DNA of 19,504 bases from JAVXAG01 sp036660615 (lineage in GTDB: Bacteria > Bacillota > Clostridia > Peptostreptococcales > Anaerovoracaceae): the NCBI GenBank assembly GCA_036660615.1, contig JAVXAG010000022.1, forward strand, positions 1 to 19,504, written 5' to 3'. The notes under the pieces were generated by a model that was not told where the DNA came from, did no database searches, and saw nothing but the letters and a program-made list of their open reading frames with translations. The position numbers and the translations under genes are program-made. Shown here piece after piece: positions 1-7,473 of this stretch (positions are counted from its first letter, which is position 1; every line of letters starts with the position of its first letter).

Positions 1-5
1 GACAT
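1..5 (-). CDS. start of a leftward gene cut by the window edge
   Basis: Only the first codon and two further bases are inside the window. An ATG lies at 5-3 on the minus strand. It is preceded by an AGGAGG ribosome binding site (minus strand, about 14-19) with 8 bases between, which is close to ideal. The gene lies 40 bases downstream of the stop of the small membrane protein at 46-507 and probably shares its transcript. Nothing can be said about the product. Confidence 0.55.
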
Positions 6-45
6 ATTAATAGCCTCCTCTTTTAAATTTAGAAGTTCATCACAC

Positions 46-507
46 CTATTGTTTTACTGTATCATAGAACTTCATTAATTCCGAATATATATCGTCTTTT
101 GCCATATAGTATTTTGTCGTTATTCCGTCGTTAACCGACAAATTCTTTTCATCATAAAAATCCATTTCTATAGTTTTATCTGCAATCTTCATTCGAACGA
201 TTACTAGTCCATTAGTTTTTTCTGATATCTTTGCGCCATTAAAAAGTCTTCTTGCATATTTTGTATCGTCAAGAATCCCCATTACACTTTTATCTACGCC
301 TTCTATCTTTTTAGAATAAATAGTTTTTCCTTGGCTAAATTGCACAATGTCATTTTTCGCTACAGAATCCTTTAATGTAATTCCAATGCTAAGCGCCTCG
401 GGCATCGACGTATCTATTACTCTTTGGATAGATGCTGGCCATTTCGCAAAAACCAGTACTCCAATAAGCGCAAAAACTATAATTAATATGTTAATTTTCT
501 TTCCCAT
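46..507 (-). CDS. small membrane-anchored protein of unknown function
   Basis: This 153-residue protein is not recognised. An N-terminal hydrophobic segment at about residues 5-21, after a lysine pair, would act as an uncleaved signal anchor. The remaining 130 residues are a mixed charged domain, probably outside the membrane, with no cysteines or obvious catalytic motif. The start at 507 was chosen because GGAGGT sits 6 bases upstream. The reading frame stays open to 588, but that extension has no ribosome binding site and would put a polar stretch before the membrane anchor. A TTGACA/GATAAT promoter at 630-658 would give a leader of about 115 bases. The next gene downstream starts at position 5, so the two are likely cotranscribed. 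Reality of the gene is well supported; function is unknown. Confidence 0.8.
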   Translation of the reverse strand: MGKKINILIIVFALIGVLVFAKWPASIQRVIDTSMPEALSIGITLKDSVAKNDIVQFSQGKTIYSKKIEGVDKSVMGILDDTKYARRLFNGAKISEKTNGLVIVRMKIADKTIEMDFYDEKNLSVNDGITTKYYMAKDDIYSELMKFYDTVKQ

Positions 508-629
508 GATGTACCTCCGTTGTATTCCGTCTTCTCTTTCTATTAATACATATTGTTTCAATACACACTTGTCCTGCGATAGAAACAAAATGATAGTTAT
601 TATAGATTTTGTTGTATTTGTATATCTAT

Positions 630-658
630 ATTATCATAATTTGTGTATTATATGTCAA
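630..658 (-). promoter_or_regulatory. sigma-A type promoter, leftward
   Basis: On the minus strand TTGACA (658-653) is followed after exactly 17 bases by GATAAT (635-630). The -35 box is perfect and the -10 box matches five of six positions. It faces the small membrane protein at 46-507 and is arranged back to back with the rightward promoter at 693-721. Confidence 0.7.
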
Positions 659-692
659 TGAATTTGAAAATGTTGTTATTCTTTGTATTTTA

Positions 693-721
693 TTGACTTG
701 TAACACCTACAAGTATATGAT
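693..721 (+). promoter_or_regulatory. sigma-A type promoter for the lipoprotein gene
   Basis: TTGACT (693-698) and TATGAT (716-721) are separated by 17 bases. Transcription would begin near 728, about 25 bases before the lipoprotein start codon, leaving just room for the ribosome binding site. Confidence 0.75.
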
Positions 722-753
722 AAGCTCAAGATTAGATTATTGGGAGGTACAGT

Positions 754-1539
754 ATGAAAAGAAAATTATTAGCTTTTATAATATTCCTTGTTCCAATATT
801 ATTAATGAGTTGCTCTTTGGAACAGTTTCTAGACGAAAATAGTGGTTATGACTGCGAAAAAACAGTTATTGAATCAATTGAACTCAATGGGGATAACATT
901 AGCACAGAAGATTTTGTGGGACACAGAAACCATGGCTGGAGTACTCAACTATTATCAAATGAAGTAACTGGTAATTTAAACATAAAATTAGCAGATGGCT
1001 GGGAATTATCAAATCTGTCATGTGCTGTAGAGAACAACACAAAACTAACAAGCGATAACACTATAAAGACTGAGAGCGATGCTACCGACATTGAACTTGA
1101 CAAACCATTTATGTTGGGCAAGAATTATTCCGATATATATATCGAGGTACATAATCCATCTGCGGACACATACGGTAAGTATGAACTATCTCTATATGCT
1201 TATGATGAACTAATCATTAATTGGAAAGAAATGATACCAAACAAAACTAAATTTATATTTAACCGCGACTATTATGAAAGCGAGAATAAAGTCAATGGCG
1301 ACTTTGTTATGGCATATGTTTCCACTCCAAATGATACCAATGTTTCTTTATTCACAACCAAAAAAGACTTTGTAACCCACGTAAACGATTACGTTTTACC
1401 TTTCACTTTTGATCCATGGAATACCTATAAAGAACAAGGTGACAAATTAATCGTATACATGGCTAAAGGCAATGGAATAAACAGCGTTCGTACCGAAAAT
1501 CCTGGTGATGGAACTTGGATTAAAATAGTTAGAAACTAG
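754..1539 (+). CDS. secreted lipoprotein of unknown function
   Basis: This 261-residue protein starts with two basic residues and a hydrophobic stretch, followed by a lipobox LMSC with the lipidated cysteine at residue 20. It should be cleaved by signal peptidase II and tethered to the outer face of the cell membrane. The mature part is rich in Asn, Asp, Thr and Tyr, as in many exported proteins of low-GC Firmicutes, and has only two further cysteines. No enzyme motif or transporter-associated domain is recognised. The start is supported by GGGAGGT with a short spacer, and a promoter lies at 693-721. The gene stands alone: a divergent gene lies upstream and a bidirectional terminator at 1560-1600 follows. 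Confidence 0.88.
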   Translation: MKRKLLAFIIFLVPILLMSCSLEQFLDENSGYDCEKTVIESIELNGDNISTEDFVGHRNHGWSTQLLSNEVTGNLNIKLADGWELSNLSCAVENNTKLTSDNTIKTESDATDIELDKPFMLGKNYSDIYIEVHNPSADTYGKYELSLYAYDELIINWKEMIPNKTKFIFNRDYYESENKVNGDFVMAYVSTPNDTNVSLFTTKKDFVTHVNDYVLPFTFDPWNTYKEQGDKLIVYMAKGNGINSVRTENPGDGTWIKIVRN

Positions 1540-1559
1540 TTATAAATAGAATAAAAATA

Positions 1560-1600
1560 TCCCCGACTTTTCAGAACTGAAATTATCGGGGACTTTTTTA
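1560..1600. terminator. bidirectional terminator between the lipoprotein gene and rnr
   Basis: CCCCGA (1561-1566) pairs with TCGGGG (1586-1591), and the loop holds a second small stem TCAG/CTGA. A run of seven T follows on the plus strand (1594-1599 and neighbours) and an A-rich stretch precedes it, giving a T-rich tract on the minus strand. It serves the lipoprotein gene and the convergent rnr gene, whose stop codon overlaps the T run. Confidence 0.85.
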
Positions 1601-3544
1601 TTTTGCAATGCCAAAATCTATTTGTCTGGCTTCTGGACTTGCCCCAAGGACAACAATATTTACTGTGTCCCCAAGAGAATATATCTTCTTTGAATTGCGT
1701 CCTACAATTCTATACTTACCCTCGTCATAATCGTAGAAATCATCGGTTAATTTTTCTAATCTAACCATTCCTTCTACGGTGTTTGCAAGTTCTACATAAA
1801 TTCCAAAGTTAGTCACACCACTAATGACACCTTGGTACACTTCGCCGACTTTGCCTTGCATAAATTGAGCCTTCTTCATTTTTTCAACTTCACGTTCCAT
1901 TTCCTGCGCTTTTCTCTCAGTCAATGAAGAAATTTCTGCTGCATTATAGGCATCCTGTTTAAATTTTTTGAGAAGTTTTTCGTCTGCCTCCCCTTTTATG
2001 CTGGATTTAATAATTCGGTGTATCATTAAATCCGGATACCTTCTTATTGGTGAAGTGAAGTGACAATAGTACTTGAATGACAAACCAAAATGTCCATCGC
2101 ATTCCGTACTATAAAACGCTTTTTTCATTGAGCGAAGAATTACAGTGCTTACGATGTTCTCATAAGGTTGTCCTTCAACACTTTGCAAAATATCATTTAG
2201 CACCTTTGGGTGTATATTGTCTGGATTCGCAGGCAAGTTAATGCCAAACCCTGATAAAAACGTTTTCAGAATCAACATTCTTTCCGTATCAGGCTTTTCG
2301 TGGACTCTGTAAATAAACGGATATTCCATCCAGAAAAAGTGTTCTGCTACAGTTTTGTTTGCAGCAAGCATAAATTCCTCAATTAATCTATTTGCCGTTC
2401 TTCTTTCTTCTATTCCAATTTCAACAGGGATTTCTGATTCATCTAAAATAATTTCTGCTTCATCAAAGTCAAAATCAAGGCTGCCCTTTTCTTTTCGTTT
2501 GATTCTAAGAATATCTGCAAGTTTTCCCATATTCTTTATTTCTTCATATATTTCAGTATATTTTTTGATCAATTCTCTATCTTCATTTTCCAAAATATCC
2601 GAGACATCATCGTAAGTCATTCTTGCCTTGGAATTGATTATGCTCTCAAATATATCGTGATTTACTATTTTGCCATCGCTGTCTATTTCCATCTGACAGG
2701 TCAAGGTCAATCTATCTTCCTCTGGATTCAAACTACAGATGCCATTTGAAAGCACCTTAGGAAGCATAGGCACCACACGAGTGATTAAATACACGCTATT
2801 ACCACGACTTAGTGCTTCTCTGTCCAAATTCCCGCCCGACTTAACGTAATGGCTTACATCGGCAATATGAACGCCTAAAAGGTAGTTGCCATTAGGTAAA
2901 ATTTCTACGCTTACGCCATCATCCAAATCTTTTGCAGTTGCACCATCAATCGTTATTATCTTCTTGTTTCTAAGGTCAGTCCTCTTTGAAATTTCCACTG
3001 GTGTTATCTCTTCTTTTGCTTTAGCTTTTGCCTCAGCATTTACCACACTAGGAAAAGTTTCAAACAATCCATGGGCTCTTATTAACGCCTTGATTTCACC
3101 ACCAACCTCACCCTTTCTTGAGATGAGTTCAGTTATTTTACCTTCTGCGCTGATATTCGCTTCTGGGTACTTTGTAATGGTTACCAAAACCTTATCACCA
3201 CTTTCAGCACCCTTGAAATCTGCTCGTCTTACAAAGACATCATCGGTATTCTTTTTGTCATCGCAGACAACAAATCCGAACTGTTTATTCTTCTGAAAAG
3301 TTCCAACAACTTCAGTGTATGCTCTATCTATAACTTTATCGATAATTCCTTCTTTTGATTTTGTCCAAAGTCCTTCAGGCAAAAGGTCAACTTCCACAGT
3401 GTCTCCATTCATTGCACCGCCCATGTTATTTTTGGCTATAAAGATATCTCCGCCTTCTTCTTGGATAACAAAGCCAAATCCAGCTTTGTTCTTTCTTAAT
3501 GGTCCTATTAATTTTTCATTAATTTCTATATTATTTTTCTTCAT
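1598..3544 (-). CDS. rnr: ribonuclease R (3'-5' exoribonuclease)
   Basis: RNase R degrades structured RNA from the 3' end to mononucleotides using Mg ions, and takes part in mRNA decay, rRNA quality control and trans-translation. The 648-residue protein shows two N-terminal OB/cold-shock domains (about 12-70 and 78-140), the central RNB catalytic domain (about 188-515) and a C-terminal S1 domain (563-648). The metal-binding aspartates are in the segment IDGATAKDLDDGV (D200, D206, D208, D209), and the second signature HFTSPIRRYPDLMIHR is at 495-510. It is shorter than the E. coli enzyme because no basic tail follows S1. No convincing ribosome binding site lies just before the ATG; the nearest purine run (AAGGGG) is about 40 bases upstream. 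smpB, a frequent neighbour in Firmicutes, is not here. Family identity is very secure. Confidence 0.96.
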   Translation of the reverse strand: MKKNNIEINEKLIGPLRKNKAGFGFVIQEEGGDIFIAKNNMGGAMNGDTVEVDLLPEGLWTKSKEGIIDKVIDRAYTEVVGTFQKNKQFGFVVCDDKKNTDDVFVRRADFKGAESGDKVLVTITKYPEANISAEGKITELISRKGEVGGEIKALIRAHGLFETFPSVVNAEAKAKAKEEITPVEISKRTDLRNKKIITIDGATAKDLDDGVSVEILPNGNYLLGVHIADVSHYVKSGGNLDREALSRGNSVYLITRVVPMLPKVLSNGICSLNPEEDRLTLTCQMEIDSDGKIVNHDIFESIINSKARMTYDDVSDILENEDRELIKKYTEIYEEIKNMGKLADILRIKRKEKGSLDFDFDEAEIILDESEIPVEIGIEERRTANRLIEEFMLAANKTVAEHFFWMEYPFIYRVHEKPDTERMLILKTFLSGFGINLPANPDNIHPKVLNDILQSVEGQPYENIVSTVILRSMKKAFYSTECDGHFGLSFKYYCHFTSPIRRYPDLMIHRIIKSSIKGEADEKLLKKFKQDAYNAAEISSLTERKAQEMEREVEKMKKAQFMQGKVGEVYQGVISGVTNFGIYVELANTVEGMVRLEKLTDDFYDYDEGKYRIVGRNSKKIYSLGDTVNIVVLGASPEARQIDFGIAK

Positions 3545-3607
3545 ATGTACATTTTAAACTATTATTCAATAAATTAATACCCCTTGAGAAATATTTATAT
3601 TTAAGTA

Positions 3608-3636
3608 ACTAAAAAGAGTGGACTAGCCACCCTTTC
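3608..3636 (-). terminator. terminator of the small lipoprotein gene
   Basis: On the minus strand a stem of GTGG/CCAC (3618-3621 with 3627-3630) extended across one mismatch by AAAG/CTTT (3613-3616 with 3632-3635) is followed by a run of five T. It begins about 11 bases past the stop codon of the gene at 3647-3892. Confidence 0.65.
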
Positions 3637-3646
3637 TAAAACCATA

Positions 3647-3892
3647 TTACATTGTTGGATTTGTATCCTTTGTGTCATCATTTTTTGTGGAATCATGATC
3701 TCTCATATCGTTATCCAAATTTTTATCGGCGTTGTCATTTACGCCATTATCATACTGATCATCGTAGTTTTCAACAGGATTATCGCCAACTTTTGGCGCT
3801 TTTTCATTATCCATATCATCACTACTACATCCAGCAAAAGACATCATAACAACAATTAATAAAGCTACAAGAAAAAACCTAGTCTTTTTCAT
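3647..3892 (-). CDS. small acidic lipoprotein
   Basis: This 81-residue product has an N-terminal KK, a hydrophobic core and the lipobox FAGC with the lipidated cysteine at residue 22. The Phe at the -3 position is unusual but tolerated. The mature part of 60 residues is low in complexity and dominated by Asp, Asn and Lys, so it is probably unstructured; no function is suggested by it. An AAAGGAG ribosome binding site precedes the ATG. The gene has its own promoter (3945-3974) and terminator (3608-3636), so it looks like a single-gene unit between rnr and ispH-S1. Confidence 0.8.
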   Translation of the reverse strand: MKKTRFFLVALLIVVMMSFAGCSSDDMDNEKAPKVGDNPVENYDDQYDNGVNDNADKNLDNDMRDHDSTKNDDTKDTNPTM

Positions 3893-3944
3893 AATTTGCT
3901 CCTTTCTTTTTTCTCGTCTTATTATTTGTTTTAGTGATGAAATT

Positions 3945-3974
3945 ATGATAGGTATAAATAACCAACTTTTTCAA
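3945..3974 (-). promoter_or_regulatory. probable promoter of the small lipoprotein gene
   Basis: Minus-strand TTGAAA (3974-3969) is followed after 18 bases by TATCAT (3950-3945). Both boxes are imperfect. The position, about 50 bases before the start codon, fits. Confidence 0.5.
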
Positions 3975-4021
3975 AAATTTTCAAGTTGTTTATATTTATA
4001 TACATTTCAAAAAAGTGAAAA

Positions 4022-4053
4022 TAAAAAAGCCGAACCCATTACAAGGTTCAGCT
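4022..4053 (-). terminator. terminator of the SPOR-rarA-ispH operon
   Basis: AGC, one unpaired base and GAACC (4028-4036) pair with GGTTC, one unpaired base and GCT (4045-4053) around an 8-base loop. On the minus strand six T follow directly. It lies about 24 bases past the ispH-S1 stop codon. Confidence 0.8.
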
Positions 4054-4076
4054 GTTTCTATTAATATTCTTTTAGA

Positions 4077-6203
4077 CTATTTTTCTGTTTCTTCAGTCTC
4101 TGGCTTTTCATCATCATATTGAACGTTTTCAACATTTTGTTGATCATCATAGTGTTGATCATCGTCATAGTGTTGGTCGTCGTCATAATGTTGGTCATCA
4201 TACTGTTGATCATCGTCATAGTGTTGGTCATCATCATAATGTTGGTCATCATAATGTTGATCATCTTGGTAATCATCAGCTGGTGCTGCTTCCAAAGTTT
4301 CTTTGATACTTAAACTGATTCTCTTTCTTTCTGTGTCAATTTCTAAGATTCTTGCATCTACGTCTTGACCCAATGTAAGTTCATCAGCAATGTTTGTAAC
4401 CCTCTTATGTGCTACTTCTGAAATATGAACAAGTCCATCAAGGCCTGGTTCTAATTCAACAAATGCACCATATTCTTTGATCTGAACGACTTTGCCGGAC
4501 ACAATCTGTCCAACTTGGTATTTCTCGTTAATAATTGACCAAGGTTCAGGTTGAGTTTGTTTAAGTCCTAATGAAATCTTTCCTTTTTCTTCATTCATTG
4601 ATAAGATTTTTACACTTACTTTCTCACCAATTTCAAGAACTTCTTGTGGATGTTTTAGTTTACCCCATGAAATTTCAGAGATATGTAATAATCCATCAAT
4701 TCCGCCAAGGTCAATGAAAGCACCATAATCAGTAAATCTCATTACTGTACCCTCAACTACATCATCAACGTGCAACTCATTCCATACAGCTGCAACAAGT
4801 TTTTGTCTTTCTTCTGAAAGAACTGCCTTGTGTGAAAATACTGCTCTTCCTCTTCTAGGATCAACTCTAGTAACTTTTACGTCTAGTGTTTGTCCCATAA
4901 ATTCGTCAGCGTTTTCAACAAACTTTTCTGATAGTTGTGACAGTGGAATAAAACCGGATACTTCCTTGAAAGCTGCGATAACTCCACCGTTAACTTGTTT
5001 AACAACTTTTACGTTGATAATAGATTTATTTTCAAGAGCTTCATTAATTTCATTCCAATGCTCATTTACTTCTAGCTTTTTCTTTGAAAGTAAGATTCCA
5101 CCGTCGCCGTCATCTGTTTTGATAACTTTTGCTTGGATTTCTTCGCCTTCTTTAAATAAATCAGTTAGTTTTTGGTCTCCTTCCAATGTTACTTCGTCTT
5201 TTGGAATAATACCATCCTTTTTGCAACCCATGTTAACGATAACTTCTTTTTCAGTTACCTGATGAACTTTTCCGTTAACAATTTCGCCAGTTCGTGGTAA
5301 TCTTAATGATTTTTCAATTTCTTCCATTAAATCCATCATTAGATTATCTTCGTTGTTCTCAGTGATTTTTTCACTCATGTTAGCAATAACCTCCTTAATA
5401 ACGCATTCAGGTGTCGATGCACCTGCTGCGAATCCTATTTTATTACATTTCTGCAAATCTTTCAATGGTAAATCAGTTTTATTTTCAATAAAATACGTTT
5501 TTTTGCAATATTTTTTTGAAATTTCGTATAATTTCCTTGTGTTAGAGCTATTTTGCCCTCCAATAATTACCATAGCATCAACTTGGGCTGCCAATTCTTG
5601 ACAACTTTTTTGTCTTTCTGATGTAGCGCTGCAAATCGTATTGTTAATTATAGCACATAAACCATGGTTAACAAAAGCCTTTTCCACATCTATTAGTAAT
5701 TCTTTTTTTATTGTAGTCTGACATACCACAAATAAATTGCTTTTTTCGACATTTTCTGCTTCCAGTACACTATTTACTATAATTGCTGAATTATTGCACC
5801 ATCCATTAATACCTTCTACCTCTGGATGATCTTTATCGCCAATTATTACAATATTGTATCCTTCCTCATATGCTCTGTGAACCAATTGATGAATCTTCGT
5901 CACAAAAGGACAAGTTGCATCTACAATTTCAAGTTCCATGGCTTTTGCTTTGTCAAAGAAATCCTTTGACTCCCCATGAGATCTGACTATTACCACATCT
6001 CCTTTTTTTGCTTCCTCTGGAGCGTATATAATGCCAACTCCCTGTTTCTCTAAATTGTCTGTTACAAATCTATTGTGAATCAAAGGGCCACAAGTATAAA
6101 TATTTTTACCATTAGCCAATTCTATTTGTTCCTCAGTTTTTTGTATAGCTTGTCTCACTCCAAAGCAAAATCCAGAATTTTTAGCCCTTATTATTTCTTT
6201 CAT
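4077..6203 (-). CDS. ispH: IspH (HMBPP reductase) fused to ribosomal protein S1 domains
   Basis: The N-terminal half is 4-hydroxy-3-methylbut-2-enyl diphosphate reductase, the last step of the MEP isoprenoid pathway, a [4Fe-4S] enzyme making IPP and DMAPP. Numbered from the ATG at 6203 (708 residues), the cluster cysteines are C13 (SGFCFGV), C98 (ATCPFV) and C191 (ICSATS). The substrate residues are also present: PLIHN, HPEVEG, QTT and SSNTRKL. From about residue 302 four S1 RNA-binding repeats follow (about 302-375, 390-460, 479-549, 565-636), then a tail of DDQHYD-type repeats. This fusion is known in many Clostridia. ATG 6203 has GAGGAA upstream; a TTG at 6215 in the same frame lacks one. 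The start overlaps the end of rarA by 23 bases. A strong internal ribosome binding site lies before Met276 (see separate entry). Confidence 0.95.
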   Translation of the reverse strand: MKEIIRAKNSGFCFGVRQAIQKTEEQIELANGKNIYTCGPLIHNRFVTDNLEKQGVGIIYAPEEAKKGDVVIVRSHGESKDFFDKAKAMELEIVDATCPFVTKIHQLVHRAYEEGYNIVIIGDKDHPEVEGINGWCNNSAIIVNSVLEAENVEKSNLFVVCQTTIKKELLIDVEKAFVNHGLCAIINNTICSATSERQKSCQELAAQVDAMVIIGGQNSSNTRKLYEISKKYCKKTYFIENKTDLPLKDLQKCNKIGFAAGASTPECVIKEVIANMSEKITENNEDNLMMDLMEEIEKSLRLPRTGEIVNGKVHQVTEKEVIVNMGCKKDGIIPKDEVTLEGDQKLTDLFKEGEEIQAKVIKTDDGDGGILLSKKKLEVNEHWNEINEALENKSIINVKVVKQVNGGVIAAFKEVSGFIPLSQLSEKFVENADEFMGQTLDVKVTRVDPRRGRAVFSHKAVLSEERQKLVAAVWNELHVDDVVEGTVMRFTDYGAFIDLGGIDGLLHISEISWGKLKHPQEVLEIGEKVSVKILSMNEEKGKISLGLKQTQPEPWSIINEKYQVGQIVSGKVVQIKEYGAFVELEPGLDGLVHISEVAHKRVTNIADELTLGQDVDARILEIDTERKRISLSIKETLEAAPADDYQDDQHYDDQHYDDDQHYDDDQQYDDQHYDDDQHYDDDQHYDDQQNVENVQYDDEKPETEETEK
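4138..4269 (-). repeat. in-frame tandem repeat encoding the DDQHYD tail
   Basis: Eight units in a row, of 15 or 18 bases, read on the plus strand as TGTTGGTCATCATAA and close variants. The lengths run 15, 18, 18, 15, 18, 18, 15, 15, so a 51-base higher-order unit (15+18+18) occurs twice. All lengths are multiples of three, so the ispH-S1 frame is kept. On the minus strand they encode QHYDD and QHYDDD units, giving a very acidic, His- and Tyr-rich C-terminal tail after the fourth S1 domain. Confidence 0.9.
5376..5396 (-). promoter_or_regulatory. internal ribosome binding site at the IspH/S1 boundary
   Basis: On the minus strand AAGGAGG (5396-5390) stands 11 bases before an in-frame ATG (5378-5376) that begins MSEKITENNED. 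This is one of the strongest Shine-Dalgarno matches in the window, and it falls exactly where the IspH domain ends and the S1 part begins. Starting here would give a free protein of 433 residues with all four S1 domains. The match could also be chance, since AAG-GAG-GTT simply encodes Lys-Glu-Val at the end of IspH, and the spacing is on the long side. Confidence 0.45.
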
Positions 6204-7473
6204 ACATTTCCTCAAGACTTTCTAAGAATTTTTTAAACGAACCTTCCGAACCATTGTTAGTTGGATTGTAATACTTGACGCCCTCTTTATAGAGGCTATC
6301 AGGAAGATACTGTTGTTTTACATACCCACCAAAAGCATGTGGATATTTGTAACCTTGACCAAGTCCCATATCTTTTGCCCCTTTATAGTGAGTATCCTTT
6401 AAATGACCTGGCACATCGTCAATTTTTTTTGTTCGAATGTCAGACAACGCCGCATTAAATGCTTCGTTTGCTGCATTTGACTTAGGTGCAGATGCCAAGA
6501 GAATTACGGCTTGACTTAGATTGATGGCAGCCTCTGGCATTCCCACCATTAATGCAGCTTGGACACATGCCGTTACAATAGAAATTGCCGTCGGATATGC
6601 CATTCCTATATCCTCGCTGGCGATGACAAGAAGTCTCCTGCCTATCATCTGAATGTCTGCACCGCCATCTACCAGTCTGGCATAATAGTGAATTGCCGCA
6701 TCGGGATCGCTTCCTCTTATAGATTTTTGTAATGCTGATAACAAATTATATCTGTCATCACCTTTGTCATAAAACCCTATTTTTCGTTGCATCGCCTCCG
6801 AAACAATTTCTCTAGTTATTGTATCCTCCAAGTTTAGGTTATCAATAATGAAACCCAAAGTGTCTAATGCGACTCTACCATCACCGTTTGACAATTCGCC
6901 TAAAATCCCAATTGCTTCCTTGTCATATTTTATTTTAAGTTTGCCAAAGCCCAACTCCTCGTCAGTCAAAGCCCTAATCAAAAGCTTATTAATATCTTTT
7001 GATTCCAGTCGTTTAAACTCATATATGTTTCTCACCCTACTGATAATTGCATTATTCACAGCAAAATATGGATTTTCTGTTGTACTGCCGATAAACTTTA
7101 TTACGCCTTCTTCAAGTGCCTTTAGTAGTGAATCCTGTTGCAACTTGTTCCACCTGTGAAACTCGTCTATGTATACATATGTAGTTTTCTTTTCAAGCCC
7201 AAAGAACTTCATCTTTGCGTTGTCGATTAAATCTTTCAATTCCTTGGTGCCTGTTACCGATGCATTGATTTCGGTAAAGTTACTATCCATTTCATTTGCT
7301 ATAATTCTAGCTAATGTTGTTTTTCCCGTTCCCGAAGGGCCAAAGAAAATTGCCGAATCAAAAGTTTTGTTCTTTATTGCATTATAAAGCAAAGAGCCTT
7401 TGTACATAAAATGCTCTTGTCCAACAAAATCATCTAATTTGTCCGGTCTCATTCTGGTAGATAAAGGTATCAT
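6181..7473 (-). CDS. rarA: replication-associated recombination protein A (MgsA/RarA AAA+ ATPase)
   Basis: RarA is a clamp-loader-like AAA+ ATPase that acts at stalled replication forks and single-strand gaps. The 430-residue length is usual. Walker A is GPSGTGKT at 45-52, Walker B YVYIDEFH at 99-106 (the family often has DEIHRFNK; here DEFHRWNK), and the sensor 1 stretch GSTTENPYF is at 129-137. The C-terminal part with GSDPDAAIHYYARL, EDIGMAYP and the conserved YPHAFGGYV matches the tetramerisation and MgsA regions of the family. The start codon overlaps the stop of the SPOR gene as ATGA, and an AAAGGA ribosome binding site lies inside that gene's end. Translational coupling is likely. Confidence 0.95.
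   Translation of the reverse strand: MIPLSTRMRPDKLDDFVGQEHFMYKGSLLYNAIKNKTFDSAIFFGPSGTGKTTLARIIANEMDSNFTEINASVTGTKELKDLIDNAKMKFFGLEKKTTYVYIDEFHRWNKLQQDSLLKALEEGVIKFIGSTTENPYFAVNNAIISRVRNIYEFKRLESKDINKLLIRALTDEELGFGKLKIKYDKEAIGILGELSNGDGRVALDTLGFIIDNLNLEDTITREIVSEAMQRKIGFYDKGDDRYNLLSALQKSIRGSDPDAAIHYYARLVDGGADIQMIGRRLLVIASEDIGMAYPTAISIVTACVQAALMVGMPEAAINLSQAVILLASAPKSNAANEAFNAALSDIRTKKIDDVPGHLKDTHYKGAKDMGLGQGYKYPHAFGGYVKQQYLPDSLYKEGVKYYNPTNNGSEGSFKKFLESLEEMYERNNKG

Noticed and set aside
505..588. N-terminal extension of the small membrane protein from 507 up to 588
   Set aside because: The extension has no ribosome binding site and puts a polar segment before the membrane anchor, while the ATG at 507 has GGAGGT at ideal distance.
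2355..3557. Several plus-strand open frames opposite rnr
   Set aside because: They lack ribosome binding sites and known motifs and are explained by the codon use of rnr.
4138..4269. CRISPR array
   Set aside because: Units are contiguous, 15 or 18 bases, with no spacers, and lie in frame inside a coding region.
4061..4313. Open frames on both strands over the tandem repeat (64-71 residues, rich in Met/Thr/Asn or Ile/Val)
   Set aside because: They are low-complexity by-products of the repeat in the ispH-S1 gene, without ribosome binding sites.
6204..6215. TTG start of ispH at 6215
   Set aside because: The ATG at 6203 has GAGGAA upstream and matches where IspH proteins begin.
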